Assembly: GCF_002850745.1 (NCBI RefSeq)
Contig: NZ_KZ559469.1
Coordinates: forward strand, 373,846 to 437,845
Origin: Nonomuraea indica
GTDB taxonomy: Bacteria; Actinomycetota; Actinomycetes; Streptosporangiales; Streptosporangiaceae
Direction of reading: 5' to 3'
DNA length: 64,000 nucleotides
Shown here: in pieces, positions 62,284 through 64,000 of the stretch
Layout: every line of letters begins with the position of its first letter
Position numbering within the stretch: the stretch's first letter is position 1
Program-made: the position numbers and the translations under genes
Notes under the pieces: generated by a model
What the model saw: only the letters and a program-made list of their open reading frames with translations
Told to the model about the DNA's origin: nothing
Database searches by the model: none

Positions 62284-63249
62284 TCAGGGGCAGGCGTCCG
62301 GGCATGACCTGAGCAGGGTGACGTACTCCTCGCGCGACAGCGTGCACACCCGCAGCTCCAGCCCGTGCCTCGCCGCGAACCGGTGCACGTCCTCGGGTGG
62401 CCACGGTCCTGGCAGGTGGTGAAGCGGTCGACCGGCCCGGGTCGTGATGACCAGCCCGGTGTTGGCGGCGTGGCGGTAGAGCAGGAGCCCGGCGACGGAG
62501 CCGCGAGCCCTGGCCAGCAGCAGCGTGCGGATGTGATCCCGGCCCCGGGTGAGGTGCAGCAGGTCTTTCTTCACCTGGAGGTACGGCCCGCCGGGCGGCC
62601 CGAGGACGGTGCCGCGGCTGTTCCGCCAGTGGTGCAGGCGGCCGGCGAGCGGGCGAGCGATCAGGAGCAAGGGGCTGAAGGCGACCGCGAGCCATTTGGC
62701 GTCGAGCAGGTCCAGGGCCAGCCTGCCCAGGGAGGCCAGGCCGCGCCAGGCCTGCCACGCCCCCGACAGGGCGAGGTACGTCATCACCGCCAGCCCGGTG
62801 ACGCCGGCGCAGACGGCGAGTGGCAGCCGCCACCTCGACGCCCGGGGCCGCGGCAATCCGGACATGCGGCGCCAGCCCGGCGCACGTCCCGAGAGGAGTG
62901 CCCGCACCTGGCCGGATGGAGTCGGCGGGCCGGCCACGACCGGCAACCCCGCCGCCTCGGCGAAGCCGCGCACGGCCCGGACGTCCCAGGCGCCGGGCAG
63001 GTCGAGCAGCACGAGACCGTCTGTGTCGAGCAGGGCGAGGCCGGTTACCGATCGCGCGTCCACCTTGCCGTAGGGGCCCGACACCTCCTGCCCGTAGCGG
63101 TAGTGATAGAGGGCGGCGGGCCTCAGCGACACCGACCCACCAGCCGCCTCGTCCACGGCCGTGACCGTCCCGTCGCGCCACGACAGGGAGGTCCCGGGGC
63201 AGCCCGCGCTCGAAGTCGCGCCCCCGCACGGGACTAATCGCGCCGTCAT
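62284..63249 (-). CDS. Hypothetical membrane protein
   Basis: 321 residues from ATG 63249 (MTARLVPCGGATSSAGCPG); longer in-frame starts lie inside the upstream tandem repeats. Soluble N-terminal part (TSLSWRDGTVTAVDEAAGGSVSLRPAALYHYRYGQE...GLALLDTDGLVLLDLPG), two hydrophobic regions in the middle (LPLAVCAGVTGLAVMTYLALSGAWQAW; LAVAFSPLLLIARPLAG) and a soluble C-terminal half (VKKDLLHLTRGRDHIRTLLLARARGSVAGLLLYRHAANTGLVITTRAGRPLHHLPGPW). No family recognised. Lies directly between nuoH and the kinase. Confidence 0.75.
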   Translation of the reverse strand: MTARLVPCGGATSSAGCPGTSLSWRDGTVTAVDEAAGGSVSLRPAALYHYRYGQEVSGPYGKVDARSVTGLALLDTDGLVLLDLPGAWDVRAVRGFAEAAGLPVVAGPPTPSGQVRALLSGRAPGWRRMSGLPRPRASRWRLPLAVCAGVTGLAVMTYLALSGAWQAWRGLASLGRLALDLLDAKWLAVAFSPLLLIARPLAGRLHHWRNSRGTVLGPPGGPYLQVKKDLLHLTRGRDHIRTLLLARARGSVAGLLLYRHAANTGLVITTRAGRPLHHLPGPWPPEDVHRFAARHGLELRVCTLSREEYVTLLRSCPDACP

Positions 63250-63410
63250 CCGCTCACCGCCCCGCACGGGACTGATCGCGCCGTCATCCACTCACCGCCC
63301 CGTACGGGACTGGTTCTGCGGTCATCCGTTTTCACGCCCCTGTCCGGACTGATCGCGCGGTCATGGGTTCACCGCCCCAAGAACGTGCGGCCATCTGCCT
63401 GCGCCGCCCT
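63219..63410. repeat. 38-39-bp tandem repeats
   Basis: Five degenerate units begin at 63219, 63258, 63296, 63335 and 63373. Each starts CGCCCC(C/G/T)..., continues ACGGGACTGATCGCGC(C/G)GTCAT and ends in TCAC; the last is shortest and most diverged. On the minus strand each unit carries a GATGAC(G/C) start-like triplet, and the first unit contains the start codon of the 62284-63249 gene. Confidence 0.85.
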
Positions 63411-63538
63411 CCTGGGACTCGTCGGGCGGTTATCCGTCACCCGGGTGAACGTGCGGCCGTGCGCTCACGCTCCCGAACGGGACCCGGGCCACGGTCACGT
63501 GCTCACCGCTCTCGGGGCCGTCGGAGGCCGGCGAAGGG

Positions 63539-64000
63539 TCAGAGAAGGACCTGGACCACGCCGGTGAGGGCGAGCTGGACGAGGGCCAGGGGGACGAGCC
63601 CGGCCCAGGCCAGCTTCTGCAACTGGTCCTCGCGCAGCCGCGGGAAGCTGACCCGCAGCCAGATCACCACGAACGCCAGCACGAACACCTTGACCAGGGT
63701 CCACAGCCAGCCCGGCAGCAGCGGGCCGTGCCAACCGCCGAGGAAGAGCACGGTGGTGAGGAAGGACAGCACCACGATGCCGACGTACTCCGACAGCATG
63801 AACAGGGCAAACCGCATGCCGGTGTACTCGGTCATCGGCCCCATGATGATCTCGGACTCGGCGATCGGCATGTCGAACGGCGGGCGGCGCAGCTCGGCGA
63901 GGCCCGCCAGGAAGAACACCACCCCGCCGATCGCCTGCCACGGAAGCCACCACCACTGCCACGCCTCGACGATGCCGGGCAGCGAGAGCGTGCCGGCTGC
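63539..64000 (-). CDS. nuoH: NADH-quinone oxidoreductase subunit H, C-terminal part
   Basis: 154 codons to the window edge; the N-terminus lies outside. NuoH (quinone-site membrane subunit) signatures: FFLAGLAELRRPPFDMPIAESEIIMGPMTEYTGMRFALFMLSEYVGIVVLSFLTTVLFLGGW, WLWTLVKVFVLAFVVIWLRVSFPRLREDQLQKLAWAGLVPLALVQL. The ERPPFD-type loop (here ELRRPPFD) and acidic patch line the quinone channel. It ends normally. nuoI, which usually follows directly, starts 2.8 kb further on. Confidence 0.96.
   Translation of the reverse strand, partial: AAGTLSLPGIVEAWQWWWLPWQAIGGVVFFLAGLAELRRPPFDMPIAESEIIMGPMTEYTGMRFALFMLSEYVGIVVLSFLTTVLFLGGWHGPLLPGWLWTLVKVFVLAFVVIWLRVSFPRLREDQLQKLAWAGLVPLALVQLALTGVVQVLL

Overview
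The window is very GC-rich. It has tightly packed ATGA-overlapping operons, GTG/TTG starts, ROK/ABC sugar loci lacking their own ATPase, ISL3/IS5/IS701-type insertion sequences, a type I-E-like CRISPR repeat and an actinobacterial integrase family. Together these point to a filamentous actinomycete, most likely a member of the Streptosporangiales or a near relative (inference from gene style only).

Layout. 1-2254: chromosomal flank with a LysR regulator, a divergent beta-propeller gene with a one-base frameshift, and a 2-oxopent-4-enoate hydratase-like gene cut off after about 77 codons. 2255-38345: a composite genomic island built at a tRNA-Tyr gene. The intact tRNA-Tyr is at 38296-38377 (minus), and three further copies of its 3' half lie near 2710, 16997 and 27882; a 3' half of another tRNA (Lys-like) lies at 4238-4284. 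Two of the tRNA-Tyr copies are directly preceded by small CRISPR arrays without cas genes: a decayed one at 2255-2501 and a clear one at 27455-27666. The island carries three cargo blocks. The first (2.8-17 kb) is a glycan locus: alpha-fucosidase GH29, a sugar ABC importer and a ROK regulator, divergent from a GH98 endo-glycosidase and a GH36 alpha-galactosidase, followed by an ISL3 element. The second (17-27.9 kb) is a polymorphic-toxin locus: a 5'-truncated Rhs protein with an ADP-ribosyltransferase-like tip, an S1-domain partner, an IS5 insertion, an orphan Rhs tip with a PD-(D/E)XK-like nuclease, a candidate immunity gene, a DUF1877 gene and a CPBP protease. The third (27.9-38.3 kb) holds a zinc alcohol dehydrogenase, an SRPBCC protein, membrane proteins, a decayed htpX joined to a 5'-truncated integrase, and an inverted-repeat-bounded IS701-type remnant carrying a secreted beta-propeller gene.

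38.4-64 kb is core-like chromosome: yajQ; a TPR-like gene; a beta-helix membrane protein; an M14 peptidase; htpX with a hybrid histidine kinase/OmpR regulator pair; a cell-envelope polysaccharide operon (wecB, DUF2334 deacetylase-like, small membrane protein, GT2, secreted LamG-like); and a second-type NADH dehydrogenase operon lacking NuoEFG in view (nuoH partial, then nuoI-J-K-L-M-N). The nuo operon is interrupted between nuoH and nuoI by a membrane Ser/Thr kinase and a membrane protein. NuoI, J and K carry long disordered C-terminal tails, and NuoM and NuoN carry in-frame tandem-repeat insertions, which is the most unusual protein-level feature of the window.

The best candidates for something new are the Rhs tip/partner modules with long hairpins between toxin and partner gene, the CRISPR-att duplication at tRNA-Tyr, the GH98-centred glycan locus, and the repeat-expanded complex I.
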